This document shows, one piece after another, positions 1 to 6,209 of a stretch of DNA of 12,453 bases. Numbering within the stretch: the stretch's first letter is position 1; each line of letters opens with the position of its first letter. The DNA is from Lentisphaeria bacterium (lineage in GTDB: Bacteria > Verrucomicrobiota > Lentisphaeria > Victivallales > GWF2-50-93). The position numbers were made by a program, and so were the translations under genes. The stretch lies in the NCBI GenBank assembly GCA_020056205.1, contig JAGVIF010000587.1, forward strand, positions 1 through 12,453, read 5' to 3'. Under the pieces are notes generated by a model, which was not told the DNA's origin, did no database searches, and was given only the letters and a program-made list of their open reading frames with translations.

Positions 1-37
1 GGCTCGTCTGAATTTCACAATCTCCTTCATCGGCGCT

Positions 38-70
38 GGTTTTGACTTTTGCAATTGGCTCTTATATTTA
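38..70 (+). repeat. Dispersed GCAATTGGCTC repeat, copy A
   Basis: This 33-base word, with core TTTTGCAATTGGCTCTTAT, matches 6186-6218 at 31 of 33 positions. The similarity extends upstream: both copies are preceded by CATCGG, with a 6-base length difference between them. A partner arm that would make a hairpin, as at 6141-6209, is not visible here and could lie beyond the window edge. Confidence 0.8.
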
Positions 71-210
71 AAACTTTGACGCTCTGATACTTTGACACTC
101 CCTCAAAACCCACGCTAAAGTCGAAGATCCCGGGGCCGTAGGAACTCGGGGCTGTGAACTCCAACCCTGTGATTTGGTGATATAGAGATTTAAAGATTTG
201 GATATTTTTC

Positions 211-245
211 ATTCGAAGTTCGATGTTGAATGTTCGACGTTCATT
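211..245. repeat. Degenerate heptamer array (five GTTCGAT-like units)
   Basis: Five consecutive 7-base units read ATTCGAA, GTTCGAT, GTTGAAT, GTTCGAC and GTTCATT on the plus strand. The units are similar but not identical, so this is a period-7 degenerate array, not a clean microsatellite. It is noncoding. Confidence 0.75.
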
Positions 246-302
246 TTCCCCTTCTCCTTTGAAACTACCGCTTTTTTCGGAGTCGGGGTCGGTATCGGTA
301 TC

Positions 303-330
303 GATTTCCGATTTCAGATTGCCGATTTCT
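303..330. repeat. Degenerate heptamer array (four GATTTCN units)
   Basis: The units are GATTTCC, GATTTCA, GATTGCC and GATTTCT. The array directly continues a period-6 run at 282-305 (GTCGGG, GTCGGT, ATCGGT, ATCGAT), so the period changes from 6 to 7 within one block. Confidence 0.75.
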
Positions 331-421
331 TTCACCGCAGAGACATCCCGTTGCTTTGAGGATCGGGATACACTCCGCCCGCAGAGTTTTTTCATCTATT
401 CCATTTTCCACAACAGAGACA

Positions 422-448
422 CAAGGGACGCAAGGGACATAAGGGACA
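422..448. repeat. Nonamer tandem repeat (three CAAGGGACA-like units)
   Basis: The units are CAAGGGACG, CAAGGGACA and TAAGGGACA. They are flanked by CAGAGAC at 414-420 and CACAGAG at 447-453. Similar 'cacagagacacaaggg' text is something I recall as recurrent in noncoding DNA of several bacterial phyla. No function is known to me. Confidence 0.7.
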
Positions 449-475
449 CAGAGTTTTATTTATTTCCAATTTTAA

Positions 476-499
476 AACCCTGAACCCTGAACCCTGAAC
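476..499. repeat. Heptamer tandem repeat (AACCCTG, about 3.4 units)
   Basis: Three perfect copies of AACCCTG are followed by AAC. The array lies 25 bp downstream of the secY stop codon in the transcript direction. Confidence 0.85.
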
Positions 500-513
500 G
501 CTTTCTTTCCCGT

Positions 514-534
514 TTTCTACTTTCTACTTTCTTC
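514..534. repeat. Heptamer repeat TTTCTAC running into the secY 3' end
   Basis: The units are TTTCTAC, TTTCTAC and TTTCTTC. The array straddles the secY stop (524-526), so the repeat sequence supplies the stop codon and the last codons of SecY. On the coding strand it reads GAAAGTAGAAAGTAGAAA. Confidence 0.65.
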
Positions 535-1891
535 CTTTGAGCCTTCCTTTCTTGAGGAAGCCGTCGTAGTTTCTCATGATGAGGTGCGATTCCATTTGGC
601 TGAGGGTGTCAAGCATAACGCCTACGATAATCAGGAGGCTTGTTCCTCCGAAAAACGTGGCGACAAGATACGGGATTGAGAGTCCGGTATAGAGAAGAGT
701 TGGGAAGAGGGCGAGGAATGTGAGGAAGATAGCGCCGGAGAGCGTTATCCTTGTCATGGTGTTGTCGAGGAATTCGGCGGTAGGTTTGCCCGGTCTGATG
801 CCCGGAATAAAAGCCCCTTCTTTCTTGAGGTTTTCCGCAATTTGCAACGGGTTGAACATATTGGCGACCCAGAAATATGAGAACACAAGAATGAGAATTC
901 CATATACTATCATATAGACCGGATGTCCTTGAGAGAAAAAACGTATAAACGGTTTAAAAAAATCACCCGGTATGTAGGCGAGTATCATTTGCGGAAACAT
1001 AAGTATGGCGCTCGCAAAAATTATCGGCATTACTCCGGAAAAATTGAGTTTCAGCGGCATATATGTGGCGCCGCCTTTCATTTTGTTGAACCCGACGATT
1101 CTCTTCGCTATTTGTATCGGGACCCTTCGCTGGCCCTGCGTGAGCATTATTGTCGCGGCCGTTACGAGAACGAAGATAAGGACAAGCAAAAATACGTGAA
1201 CCGGTTTGAAAGGCATCCCCGCGCTGGCTCCGCCGCTTCTGGCCATATCGTAGAGGTTGTAAAAAGCCGCCGGCATTCGCGCCACAATGTTGACAGTTAT
1301 TATTATTGACGCGCCGTTGCCGATGCCGTAGCGGGTTATTTGTTCGCCAAGCCACATGATCAACATCGTTCCGGCGGTGAGCATCAACACAGTGATTATG
1401 ACGAATAATGTTTGATTTTGTACTATTACGAGTGGCTGAGACGGGGCAGGCATGCCGATTCTTGCCGGATTTATCATAGCGAGGGCGGCCATAGAACCCT
1501 GCACTATGCATATCAACACTGTCAAATAACGGGTGTATTGATTTATTTTTTGTTTGCCGGATTCTCCCTCGCGCGCCATTTTTTCGAGAGAGGGAATGAC
1601 GGGCATCAGAAGCTGCATTATGATTGACGCTGAAATATATGGCATTATACCGAGAGTAGCGACCGCAAAATTTTGCAAAGCCCCGCCTGAAAACATGTCG
1701 AACATGTCAAGGAAGCCGCCGGCGGCTGATGCGCCGGAAAATTGTTTAAAATAATCGGAAAGGGCTTTAGGGTCCACGCCCGGGCATGGTATGCTTGCCG
1801 CGACGCGCGTCAACGCCACTATGCCAAGCGCGATCATTATCCTGTTGCGCAATTCTTTTATTTTAAAGCTGTTGGCAAAGGCTGAAAACAT
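524..1891 (-). CDS. secY: Preprotein translocase subunit SecY
   Basis: SecY is the channel of the SecYEG translocon in the inner membrane. It passes unfolded precursors to the periplasm and opens sideways to insert membrane proteins. The 455-residue length is normal. About ten hydrophobic helices are visible, starting near residues 16-32. Landmarks are the plug region around 58-70, the cytosolic loop GQRRVPIQIAKR at 253-264, IRPGKPT at 365-371, and the late helix FFGGTSLLIIVGVMLDT at 413-429. The basic tail ends GRLKGRK. The start is preceded by AAAGGAAAGAT, a good ribosome binding site. It is the last gene of the block and follows rplO, as in the spc operon. The gap to rplO is 67 bp and contains a repeat copy. 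The stop codon lies in a heptamer repeat. No adk, map or infA follows in the window. Confidence 0.98.
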   Translation of the reverse strand: MFSAFANSFKIKELRNRIMIALGIVALTRVAASIPCPGVDPKALSDYFKQFSGASAAGGFLDMFDMFSGGALQNFAVATLGIMPYISASIIMQLLMPVIPSLEKMAREGESGKQKINQYTRYLTVLICIVQGSMAALAMINPARIGMPAPSQPLVIVQNQTLFVIITVLMLTAGTMLIMWLGEQITRYGIGNGASIIITVNIVARMPAAFYNLYDMARSGGASAGMPFKPVHVFLLVLIFVLVTAATIMLTQGQRRVPIQIAKRIVGFNKMKGGATYMPLKLNFSGVMPIIFASAILMFPQMILAYIPGDFFKPFIRFFSQGHPVYMIVYGILILVFSYFWVANMFNPLQIAENLKKEGAFIPGIRPGKPTAEFLDNTMTRITLSGAIFLTFLALFPTLLYTGLSIPYLVATFFGGTSLLIIVGVMLDTLSQMESHLIMRNYDGFLKKGRLKGRK

Positions 1892-1930
1892 ATCTTTCCT
1901 TTTTTTGTGAGAGCCGGGTAAAAATCAGGC

Positions 1931-1955
1931 GATAAGAGCCAAGCAGAACTCATAA
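1931..1955 (-). repeat. Dispersed GCAATTGGCTC repeat, copy D (2-base deletion)
   Basis: On the minus strand this reads TTATGAGTTCTGC-TTGGCTC-TTATC. It matches copy C (6141-6162) except that two bases are missing from the AATTGG core, and it keeps the GGCTCTTAT end seen in copies A and B. It fills part of the 67-bp gap between the rplO stop and the secY start, so it is probably transcribed. Confidence 0.7.
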
Positions 1956-1958
1956 GGC

Positions 1959-2438
1959 TTACTCTTTCGCTTTTTTCTCTTGCTTTGCCGGGACGGAGAG
2001 CAATTCGCATTTTCCGCCGGCGGATTCAATTTTAGCTTTCGCTGAAGTTGAAAAAGCGTTGGCGAGCACGTTGATAGCTTTGTCTATTTCTCCTGTTCCG
2101 AGAACTTTAATGCCGCTGAATTTGCCGCCTATGAGGCCTTTTTCTCTGAGAATTTCCTCATTGACGGACTCGCCGGCGGAGAAATTTTTGGTTATTATCC
2201 CGATATTGACAAGGTTGTATTTTTTGTGGCAGAGACTTTTGAATCCCCTCTTGGGGAGACGCCTGAAATATGTATTTTGTCCGCCCTCAAAATGGAGTCT
2301 TACCACGCAACCGGACCTTGCCCCGGCGCCTTTATGTCCTCTGCCTGATGTTCCGCCCCGTCCGGAAGCATCTCCTCTGCCGAGCAGTTTGCGTCTTTTT
2401 CTTGAGCCTAGCGTTGATTTAAGCTGGTTGAGTTTCAT
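1959..2438 (-). CDS. rplO: 50S ribosomal protein L15
   Basis: L15 is a large-subunit assembly protein whose long basic N-terminal arm runs into 23S rRNA. The protein has 159 residues, slightly longer than the usual 145 or so. The N-terminal half carries the family's glycine/arginine-rich stretch ([18 protein letters not shown], about 21-38), then the globular part. The tail KQEKKAKE is lysine-rich. The ATG lies inside the end of rpsE, giving a 20-base overlap in a different frame. GGAAG about 10 bases upstream could serve as the binding site, and coupling to rpsE translation is likely. rpmD (L30), normally between rpsE and rplO, is not present. Confidence 0.97.
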   Translation of the reverse strand: MKLNQLKSTLGSRKRRKLLGRGDASGRGGTSGRGHKGAGARSGCVVRLHFEGGQNTYFRRLPKRGFKSLCHKKYNLVNIGIITKNFSAGESVNEEILREKGLIGGKFSGIKVLGTGEIDKAINVLANAFSTSAKAKIESAGGKCELLSVPAKQEKKAKE

Positions 2439-2949
2439 TGCTTGATTCTTCCATTTTCACTTTTTTTATTTTTCCTCTTCTCGATAGTATCTCGTCTTTG
2501 CTTTTAAGCATGGAAATGGCGACCATTGTCGCCTTTACCACATTTATCTGATTGCTCGACCCATGCGACTTGGCAAGCACATCTTTGACTCCGGCCAGTT
2601 CAAGGACGGCTCTGACTCCACCCCCTGCGATGACTCCGGTTCCTCTTGAAGCCGGCTTCATAAAAACTTTTCCGGCCCTGAATTTAGCGTCAACCGGATG
2701 CGGAATAGTCGTGCCGTTTAGGGAGACTGTAACCATATTTTTCCTTGCGATGTCTCCGCCTTTTCTAATGGCGTCGGAAACTTCGTTCGCCTTTCCGAGT
2801 CCCATTCCGACATGGCCGTTTCTGTCTCCGACTACAACGAGGGCGCTGAAACTAAAGTTTCTTCCCCCCTTCACCACCTTGGAGCACCTGTTAACGCTGA
2901 TTACCCGTTCATCAAGTCCGGCGGCGGATTTCTCAATATATTTTGGCAT
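2419..2949 (-). CDS. rpsE: 30S ribosomal protein S5
   Basis: S5 sits at the mRNA entry side of the 30S subunit and affects decoding fidelity and helicase activity. The 176-residue protein has the N-terminal double-stranded-RNA-binding fold (about 13-78, with [20 protein letters not shown]) and the C-terminal ribosomal S5 fold with the glycine-rich [16 protein letters not shown] near 102-117. The tail after about residue 160 ([12 protein letters not shown]) is acidic and polar; its last six codons overlap the rplO start. The 16-base gap from rplR contains seven consecutive C on the coding strand, and only a weak GGAA site precedes the ATG. Read-through of ribosomes from rplR may help initiation. 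Confidence 0.97.
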   Translation of the reverse strand: MPKYIEKSAAGLDERVISVNRCSKVVKGGRNFSFSALVVVGDRNGHVGMGLGKANEVSDAIRKGGDIARKNMVTVSLNGTTIPHPVDAKFRAGKVFMKPASRGTGVIAGGGVRAVLELAGVKDVLAKSHGSSNQINVVKATMVAISMLKSKDEILSRRGKIKKVKMEESSNETQPA

Positions 2950-2965
2950 AGTTTTTCCGGGGGGG

Positions 2966-3334
2966 TTAGAATTTCAGTCCTCCTTCGCGCGCGGCGTCTG
3001 CGAAGGCCTTTATTTTTCCATGATATTGTAATCCGCATCTATCGAAGACTACTGCGCTTATGCCTATGGCTACCGCGCATTCCGCCGCAATTTTGCCGAG
3101 AACTTTGGCTCCTTCGACCGTCGTTGATTTCGCTCCGCTCGTCTTGAATTTTTCCTCAACGGTTGAGACGGAGAGCAATGTTTTCGCGGAATCGTCGTTT
3201 ATAAACTGCGAATATATGTGTTTCCCGCTTGCGAAAACAGCTATTCTCGGGCGTTCCGCGGTTCCTGATATTTTTTTTCTGGAACGCATATGGCGTCTTT
3301 GTCTTTGTTCTTTTTTTGTTTTATATACGGACAT
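2966..3334 (-). CDS. rplR: 50S ribosomal protein L18
   Basis: L18 binds 5S rRNA together with L5 and carries it into the central protuberance. The 122 residues are the normal length. The basic N-terminus ([17 protein letters not shown]) is followed by [18 protein letters not shown], the typical L18 strand, and the protein ends in the conserved [18 protein letters not shown]. The gene starts two bases after the rplF stop, so its initiation probably depends on termination at rplF. Confidence 0.98.
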   Translation of the reverse strand: MSVYKTKKEQRQRRHMRSRKKISGTAERPRIAVFASGKHIYSQFINDDSAKTLLSVSTVEEKFKTSGAKSTTVEGAKVLGKIAAECAVAIGISAVVFDRCGLQYHGKIKAFADAAREGGLKF

Positions 3335-3336
3335 TG

Positions 3337-3876
3337 TTATTTACCTACGGTTTTTCCTTCTTTCATTGTAATATGTTCGCCGGAATATCTAACCCCTTTG
3401 CCCTTATAGGGTTCCGGTTTTTTAAATCTTCTTATAGTCGCCGCGGCTTCGCCGACGAGTTGTTTGTCCACCCCTTCAACGGCTATTTTCGTATTGTCTG
3501 TCACGGAAAGTTTTATCCCCGGCGGAACCGCGTAAATTATCGGATGCGAATAACCGAGGCTAAGCGTCAACTTATTGCCGGCGAGCTGGGCTTTATATCC
3601 CACACCGACAATTTCAAGGTCTTTCCTGAATCCTTTGACAACTCCGTCCACCATGCCCTGTATCAGGCTCCTGGCAAGCCCGTGCATCGCTTTTGCCTGC
3701 CTCGTGTCATCGGAACGCAAAACGAACGCATAAGCCCCGTCCACTTTCAGATTCGTCATCGGAGGAAGACCTTTGTTGTTTTTTCCCTTCGGCCCTTCGA
3801 CCTCCACTATTCCGTTGTTGAGAGATATTTGGACTCCCTTTGGAATTTCGATTTTCTTATTTCCCACTCTTGACAT
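3337..3876 (-). CDS. rplF: 50S ribosomal protein L6
   Basis: L6 contacts helix 97 of 23S rRNA near the factor-binding site. It is a tandem of two related folds, and 179 residues is the standard length. MSRVGNKKIEIPKGVQI is the classic L6 start, and the C-terminal signature PEPYKGKGVRYSGEHI, about 154-169, is present. GGGGAGG seven bases upstream of the ATG is a strong ribosome binding site. The gap from rpsH is 21 bp. Confidence 0.98.
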   Translation of the reverse strand: MSRVGNKKIEIPKGVQISLNNGIVEVEGPKGKNNKGLPPMTNLKVDGAYAFVLRSDDTRQAKAMHGLARSLIQGMVDGVVKGFRKDLEIVGVGYKAQLAGNKLTLSLGYSHPIIYAVPPGIKLSVTDNTKIAVEGVDKQLVGEAAATIRRFKKPEPYKGKGVRYSGEHITMKEGKTVGK

Positions 3877-3897
3877 GTCGGCGCCTCCCCGTTTTTT

Positions 3898-4293
3898 TTA
3901 CCATACGTAGCAGAGGATTTCTCCGCCTAAATTCTTTTTCTTCGCAATTGCCCCGCTCATCACTCCTTCTGATGTTGAGAGGACGACGATCCCGAGTCCG
4001 TTCTTTATTTTCGGGATTTCGCCGCTTCCGCAATATATTCTGCAGGAAGGCATGCTGACTCTCTTCAAATCTTCGATTACCGAAACGCCGTCGTGATATT
4101 TAAGGGTAACGGTGAGGGTTTTTCCCGGATTGGCGTCTTCTTCCGTGTATTCGATGATATAGCCTTCCTTTTTAAGGACGCGCGCTATCGCCGATTTCAT
4201 TTTTGATGAAGGCATCCGGACGCTTGGCAGCGTTGCCATGCCCGCGTTTCTTATGCGTGTAAGCATATCGCTTATGTGATCTTGCATGCTCAT
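3898..4293 (-). CDS. rpsH: 30S ribosomal protein S8
   Basis: S8 binds helix 21 of 16S rRNA, nucleates the 30S platform, and in Escherichia coli represses the spc operon by binding its mRNA near rplE. The 131 residues are normal. MSMQDHISDMLTRIRNA is the canonical N-terminus, which fixes the start. The C-terminal STSEGVMSGAIAKKKNLGGEILCYVW fits, with the family motif near STS.G.. at about 107-112. A strong purine block (AAAGGAGGAGGAG) precedes the gene. It lies closer to an out-of-frame ATGAATTTATGA than to the rpsH ATG, and the TGA of that mini-frame overlaps the start. The 112-bp leader between rpsN and rpsH is structured and built of repeat words. Confidence 0.97.
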   Translation of the reverse strand: MSMQDHISDMLTRIRNAGMATLPSVRMPSSKMKSAIARVLKKEGYIIEYTEEDANPGKTLTVTLKYHDGVSVIEDLKRVSMPSCRIYCGSGEIPKIKNGLGIVVLSTSEGVMSGAIAKKKNLGGEILCYVW

Positions 4294-4315
4294 AAATTCA
4301 TTCTCCTCCTCCTTT

Positions 4316-4367
4316 GAAACTGCCGTTGGAGTTCACAGCTTTAGCGTGTCTCTTTCTTGGCAGTTTC
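4316..4367 (-). repeat. Perfect 9-bp inverted repeat in the rpsH leader
   Basis: GAAACTGCC at 4316-4324 and GGCAGTTTC at 4359-4367 are exact reverse complements around a 34-base loop. In the transcript the 3' arm ends directly before the AAAGGAGG block of rpsH. A folded stem could therefore affect access to that site. This is seen in sequence; any regulatory role is inference. Confidence 0.6.
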
Positions 4368-4375
4368 TTATTGAT

Positions 4376-4395
4376 AAAACTGCGCAAAGCGCAGT
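4376..4395 (-). terminator. Terminator-like hairpin between rpsN and rpsH
   Basis: On the transcript strand ACTGCGC-TTT-GCGCAGT forms a perfect 7-bp stem with a 3-base loop, followed by only about four T then ATC. The shape is that of a weak intrinsic terminator or attenuator. The short T tract, and its position inside an essential operon, make full termination unlikely. It could equally be an RNA-processing or stabilising hairpin belonging to the repeat insert. Confidence 0.35.
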
Positions 4396-4405
4396 AGGAC
4401 GCTTA

Positions 4406-4591
4406 TTACCAGCTTCCCTTCGTCACACCCGGAATCTGTCCGGAAGTGGCAAGTTCTCTGAAGCATATCCTGCATAATTTATATTTTCTTATGAATGCTC
4501 TTGCTCTTCCGCAGCGTTCGCATCTATTATATTTGCGCACTTGAAATTTTGGCTTTTTCTTGCTCTTATTTATGAGGCTCGTCTTCGCCAT
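4406..4591 (-). CDS. rpsN: 30S ribosomal protein S14, zinc-binding type Z
   Basis: S14 is a late-assembling protein of the 30S head. The short 61-residue form is complete. Cysteines 24, 27, 40 and 43 (CERC and CRIC) form the zinc ribbon of the type Z (zinc) class. The C-terminus [12 protein letters not shown] is the standard ending. The gene starts two bases after the rplE stop, so it is probably coupled to it. It is followed by the unusually long, structured gap before rpsH. Confidence 0.98.
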   Translation of the reverse strand: MAKTSLINKSKKKPKFQVRKYNRCERCGRARAFIRKYKLCRICFRELATSGQIPGVTKGSW

Positions 4592-4593
4592 TT

Positions 4594-5145
4594 TTACTCT
4601 CCTTTGAGGTTTAAGGCAAACGGCATTTCCATCATCTGAAGCAGGTCAAAGGCCTCTTCATCCGTTTTTGCCGTTGTTACTACGGTTATGTTAAGTCCAA
4701 AATGTCTCTTCGCCTTGTCAAGGTCAATCTCGGGGAAAACCGTGATGTCTTGAATTCCAAAATTATAATTCCCCGATCCGTCAAAACCTTTTTTGGAGAT
4801 GCCGCGGAAGTCGCGGACCCTTGGGAAGACGTTGTGCGTAAGCCTGTCAAGGAACTCATACATTCTTTTCCCTCTCAGCGTTACCATTATTCCGACCGGC
4901 ATCCCCTTTCTCAACTTGAAGTTGGAGATGTTTTTCGTGGATTTGCGGACGGAAGGGATTTGGCCGGAAAGGGCGGCAAGGTGTTCCTTCGCCTCCGGCA
5001 TCGCATCTTTGTCCATTTGCGTGCCAATTCCCATGTTGATCACTATTTTGCTCAAACGCGGAACTTGGTAGTTACTCTTGTAGTCCCTTTTTTTCCTCAT
5101 GGCCGGAAGAACTTTTTCTCTGTATAATTTAAGCATGTCAGGCAT
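4594..5145 (-). CDS. rplE: 50S ribosomal protein L5
   Basis: L5 binds 5S rRNA with L18 and forms the P-site bridge to S13. The protein has 183 residues, normal for the family. Recognisable parts are [13 protein letters not shown] (about 29-41), the [14 protein letters not shown] strand, the loop RDFRGI, and the C-terminal [13 protein letters not shown] stretch [30 protein letters not shown]. The first ATG has GAGG about ten bases upstream; a second in-frame ATG three codons on would give MLKLYREK, so the exact start is slightly open. Confidence 0.97.
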   Translation of the reverse strand: MPDMLKLYREKVLPAMRKKRDYKSNYQVPRLSKIVINMGIGTQMDKDAMPEAKEHLAALSGQIPSVRKSTKNISNFKLRKGMPVGIMVTLRGKRMYEFLDRLTHNVFPRVRDFRGISKKGFDGSGNYNFGIQDITVFPEIDLDKAKRHFGLNITVVTTAKTDEEAFDLLQMMEMPFALNLKGE

Positions 5146-5162
5146 AACGCAAAATCCTCACT

Positions 5163-5435
5163 TTACTGTTGCTCGCTTTTTTTGTCTTTGAGAAGCGTGA
5201 GGTTCGATACATGGGTCGAAACCTTCCTTTCTATACGGCCGCCCTTCTGATTCTTCTGGCTTTTCTTGACCGTTCTCTTCCCAATCATATTTTGTTTTTC
5301 AAGGCTCAAACCGCTCATTTCGAGGACGGCCCTGTTCTTCTTTTTGAGAATCGCGAGAACTTTGCCTTTTTCATTTTTGAACGTCCCGGAAATGACGTAG
5401 ACATTATCATCTTTTTTAATATTGGTCTTTGACAT
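5163..5435 (-). CDS. rplX: 50S ribosomal protein L24
   Basis: L24 initiates 50S assembly and lies near the tunnel exit. The 90-residue protein is compact compared with about 104 in Escherichia coli, but all core features are present. There is a KOW motif (about 7-34; KKDDNVYVISGTFKNEKGKV), then KKSQKNQKGGRIERK and the HVSNLTLL strand. The start lies three bases after the rplN stop region. It is a normal spc operon member between rplN and rplE. Confidence 0.96.
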   Translation of the reverse strand: MSKTNIKKDDNVYVISGTFKNEKGKVLAILKKKNRAVLEMSGLSLEKQNMIGKRTVKKSQKNQKGGRIERKVSTHVSNLTLLKDKKSEQQ

Positions 5436-5438
5436 ATT

Positions 5439-5804
5439 TTAGATTACCTCCGGCGCCAGAGATATTATTTTTGTGAATTTCTTGTCCCTCAACTCTCTCG
5501 CCACAGGCCCGAATATTCTGGTGCCCCTCGGATTATTTTGCAAATCTATTATAACGGCGGCGTTCCTGTCAAAACGCAGATAAGAGCCGTCATTCCTTCT
5601 TATTCTGGCGGCAGTTCGGACTATCACTGCCTTGACCACCTCGCCCTTTTTGACCGCTCCGTTCGGGATGGCCTCTTTCACCGATGCGGTTACTATGTCT
5701 CCGATGTGAGCATATCGTTTATGCTGTCCGAGTATAGTTATAACGCCGAGCCTTTTGGCTCCCGAATTGTCGGCAACGTCAAGATTTGTCTGCATTTGTA
5801 TCAT
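5439..5804 (-). CDS. rplN: 50S ribosomal protein L14
   Basis: L14 sits at the subunit interface and contributes to bridges with 16S rRNA. The chosen start gives 121 residues beginning [19 protein letters not shown], the canonical N-terminus. AGGAG lies nine bases upstream. A longer frame, opening 15 codons earlier, is rejected because those residues are encoded within rpsQ and are unlike L14. The ending EVI after KIISLAP is typical. The first 26 bases overlap the end of rpsQ out of frame. Confidence 0.97.
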   Translation of the reverse strand: MIQMQTNLDVADNSGAKRLGVITILGQHKRYAHIGDIVTASVKEAIPNGAVKKGEVVKAVIVRTAARIRRNDGSYLRFDRNAAVIIDLQNNPRGTRIFGPVARELRDKKFTKIISLAPEVI

Positions 5805-6105
5805 TGCCGCCGTCTCCTGAGTTGTGTATTTTTTGTGAGAGCGAAACAACTTTCACCAGGCGCCATCTCTTACTTTTACTTGTAGGCCTCGTCTCTGCGA
5901 TTAGAACCATGTCGCCGATTTTCGCCTCGTTTTTTTCATCGTGAACAACAAACTTTGATTTTTTCTTTATGATCTTTTTGAAAAGCGGATGCGGCATGCG
6001 ACGGACAGTTTCAACAATTATTGTCTTGTCCTGTTTGTCGCTGACCACGATGCCGTTCCTTTCCTTGCGGCTTCCGCGTTTTTCGTCAGTCTGAGTTTCT
6101 TTCAT
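5779..6105 (-). CDS. rpsQ: 30S ribosomal protein S17
   Basis: S17 is a primary 16S rRNA-binding protein with an OB fold. The chosen ATG gives 108 residues and has GGAAG seven bases upstream. A TTG 14 codons earlier adds a very basic leader, falls inside the hairpin arm at 6141-6159, and is rejected. Core motifs are [22 protein letters not shown] (about 13-34), [19 protein letters not shown], and [17 protein letters not shown] (71-87). The protein continues about 20 residues past the usual end with the polar tail [19 protein letters not shown]. The last eight codons overlap rplN. Bacterial S17 is usually 80-90 residues, so both ends are somewhat extended. Confidence 0.95.
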   Translation of the reverse strand: MKETQTDEKRGSRKERNGIVVSDKQDKTIIVETVRRMPHPLFKKIIKKKSKFVVHDEKNEAKIGDMVLIAETRPTSKSKRWRLVKVVSLSQKIHNSGDGGNDTNADKS

Positions 6106-6140
6106 GTCTTGCTTCCGTTTTTTTCTTCGTTTTTTTCTAT

Positions 6141-6209
6141 GAGCCAATTGCAGAACTCATAAACCGCGCCGTTGCAGATGCCATCGGTTTTGAGTTTTGC
6201 AATTGGCTC
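6141..6209 (-). repeat. Long hairpin repeat (copies C and B, inverted) between rpmC and rpsQ
   Basis: GAGCCAATTGCAGAACTCA (6141-6159) and TGAGTTTTGCAATTGGCTC (6191-6209) are reverse complements at 18 of 19 positions. Allowing one bulged T, pairing continues through AAACCG (6161-6166) and CGGTTT (6185-6190). This gives about 25 bp of stem around an 18-base loop (6167-6184). The element sits in a 116-bp gap where rpmC and rpsQ usually abut or overlap. It lies within the transcribed operon. It resembles a REP or miniature palindromic element. I see no target-site duplication I would trust. Confidence 0.8.

Larger units (their letters stand above)
1..523. repeat. Gene-free mosaic of short repeat words downstream of secY
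   Basis: I see no credible gene in this stretch. It is a patchwork of short repetitive words. Heptamer-like arrays lie at 211-245, 303-330, 476-499 and, running into the end of secY, 514-534. Hexamers occur at 282-305 (GTCGGG, GTCGGT, ATCGGT, ATCGAT) and nonamers at 422-448. Longer words recur elsewhere in the window: 38-70 is near-identical to 6186-6218; 111-120 and 152-165 match the reverse complement of 4339-4348 and 4325-4338; 254-270 matches 4309-4325 at 16 of 17 bases. ATCCCG at 345-350 is the inverse of CGGGAT at 364-369. A minus-strand reading frame at 27-395 is open only because the repeats lack stops. The function is unknown. I see no convincing terminator for the secY operon. Confidence 0.8.
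4294..4405 (-). repeat. Structured repeat-word insert between rpsN and rpsH
   Basis: This 112-bp gap is unusually wide for this position. It holds a 7-bp GC-rich hairpin (4379-4395) and a perfect 9-bp inverted repeat (4316-4324 with 4359-4367). Two words, 4325-4338 and 4339-4348, abut here but are split by 31 bases in 111-165 on the other strand. A third word, 4309-4325, matches 254-270 at 16 of 17 bases and overlaps the ribosome binding site of rpsH. An inserted repeat element that now forms the rpsH leader is the likeliest reading. Confidence 0.65.

Noticed and set aside
372..392. Plus-strand terminator candidate (ACTCCGC, GCAGAGT, then T run)
   Set aside because: The stem has a C-A mismatch and only a 2-base loop on the plus strand, and no plus-strand gene in the window would use it.
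27..395. Minus-strand 122-residue reading frame downstream of secY
   Set aside because: It is composed of the repeat words themselves (heptamers and shared words) with no domain, no supported start and odd composition. Such frames arise from stop-poor repeats.
223..483. Plus-strand 86-residue reading frame in the same mosaic
   Set aside because: It is also repeat-derived; the RDTRDARDIRDTE stretch is simply the translated nonamer tandem repeat.
422..499. CRISPR-like array
   Set aside because: Units are 7-9 bases with no spacers; these are simple tandem repeats, and no cas gene is present.
6106..6147. Longer S17 with a TTG start
   Set aside because: The extra lysine/arginine-rich leader begins within the hairpin repeat, while the internal ATG has a good binding site and canonical sequence after it.
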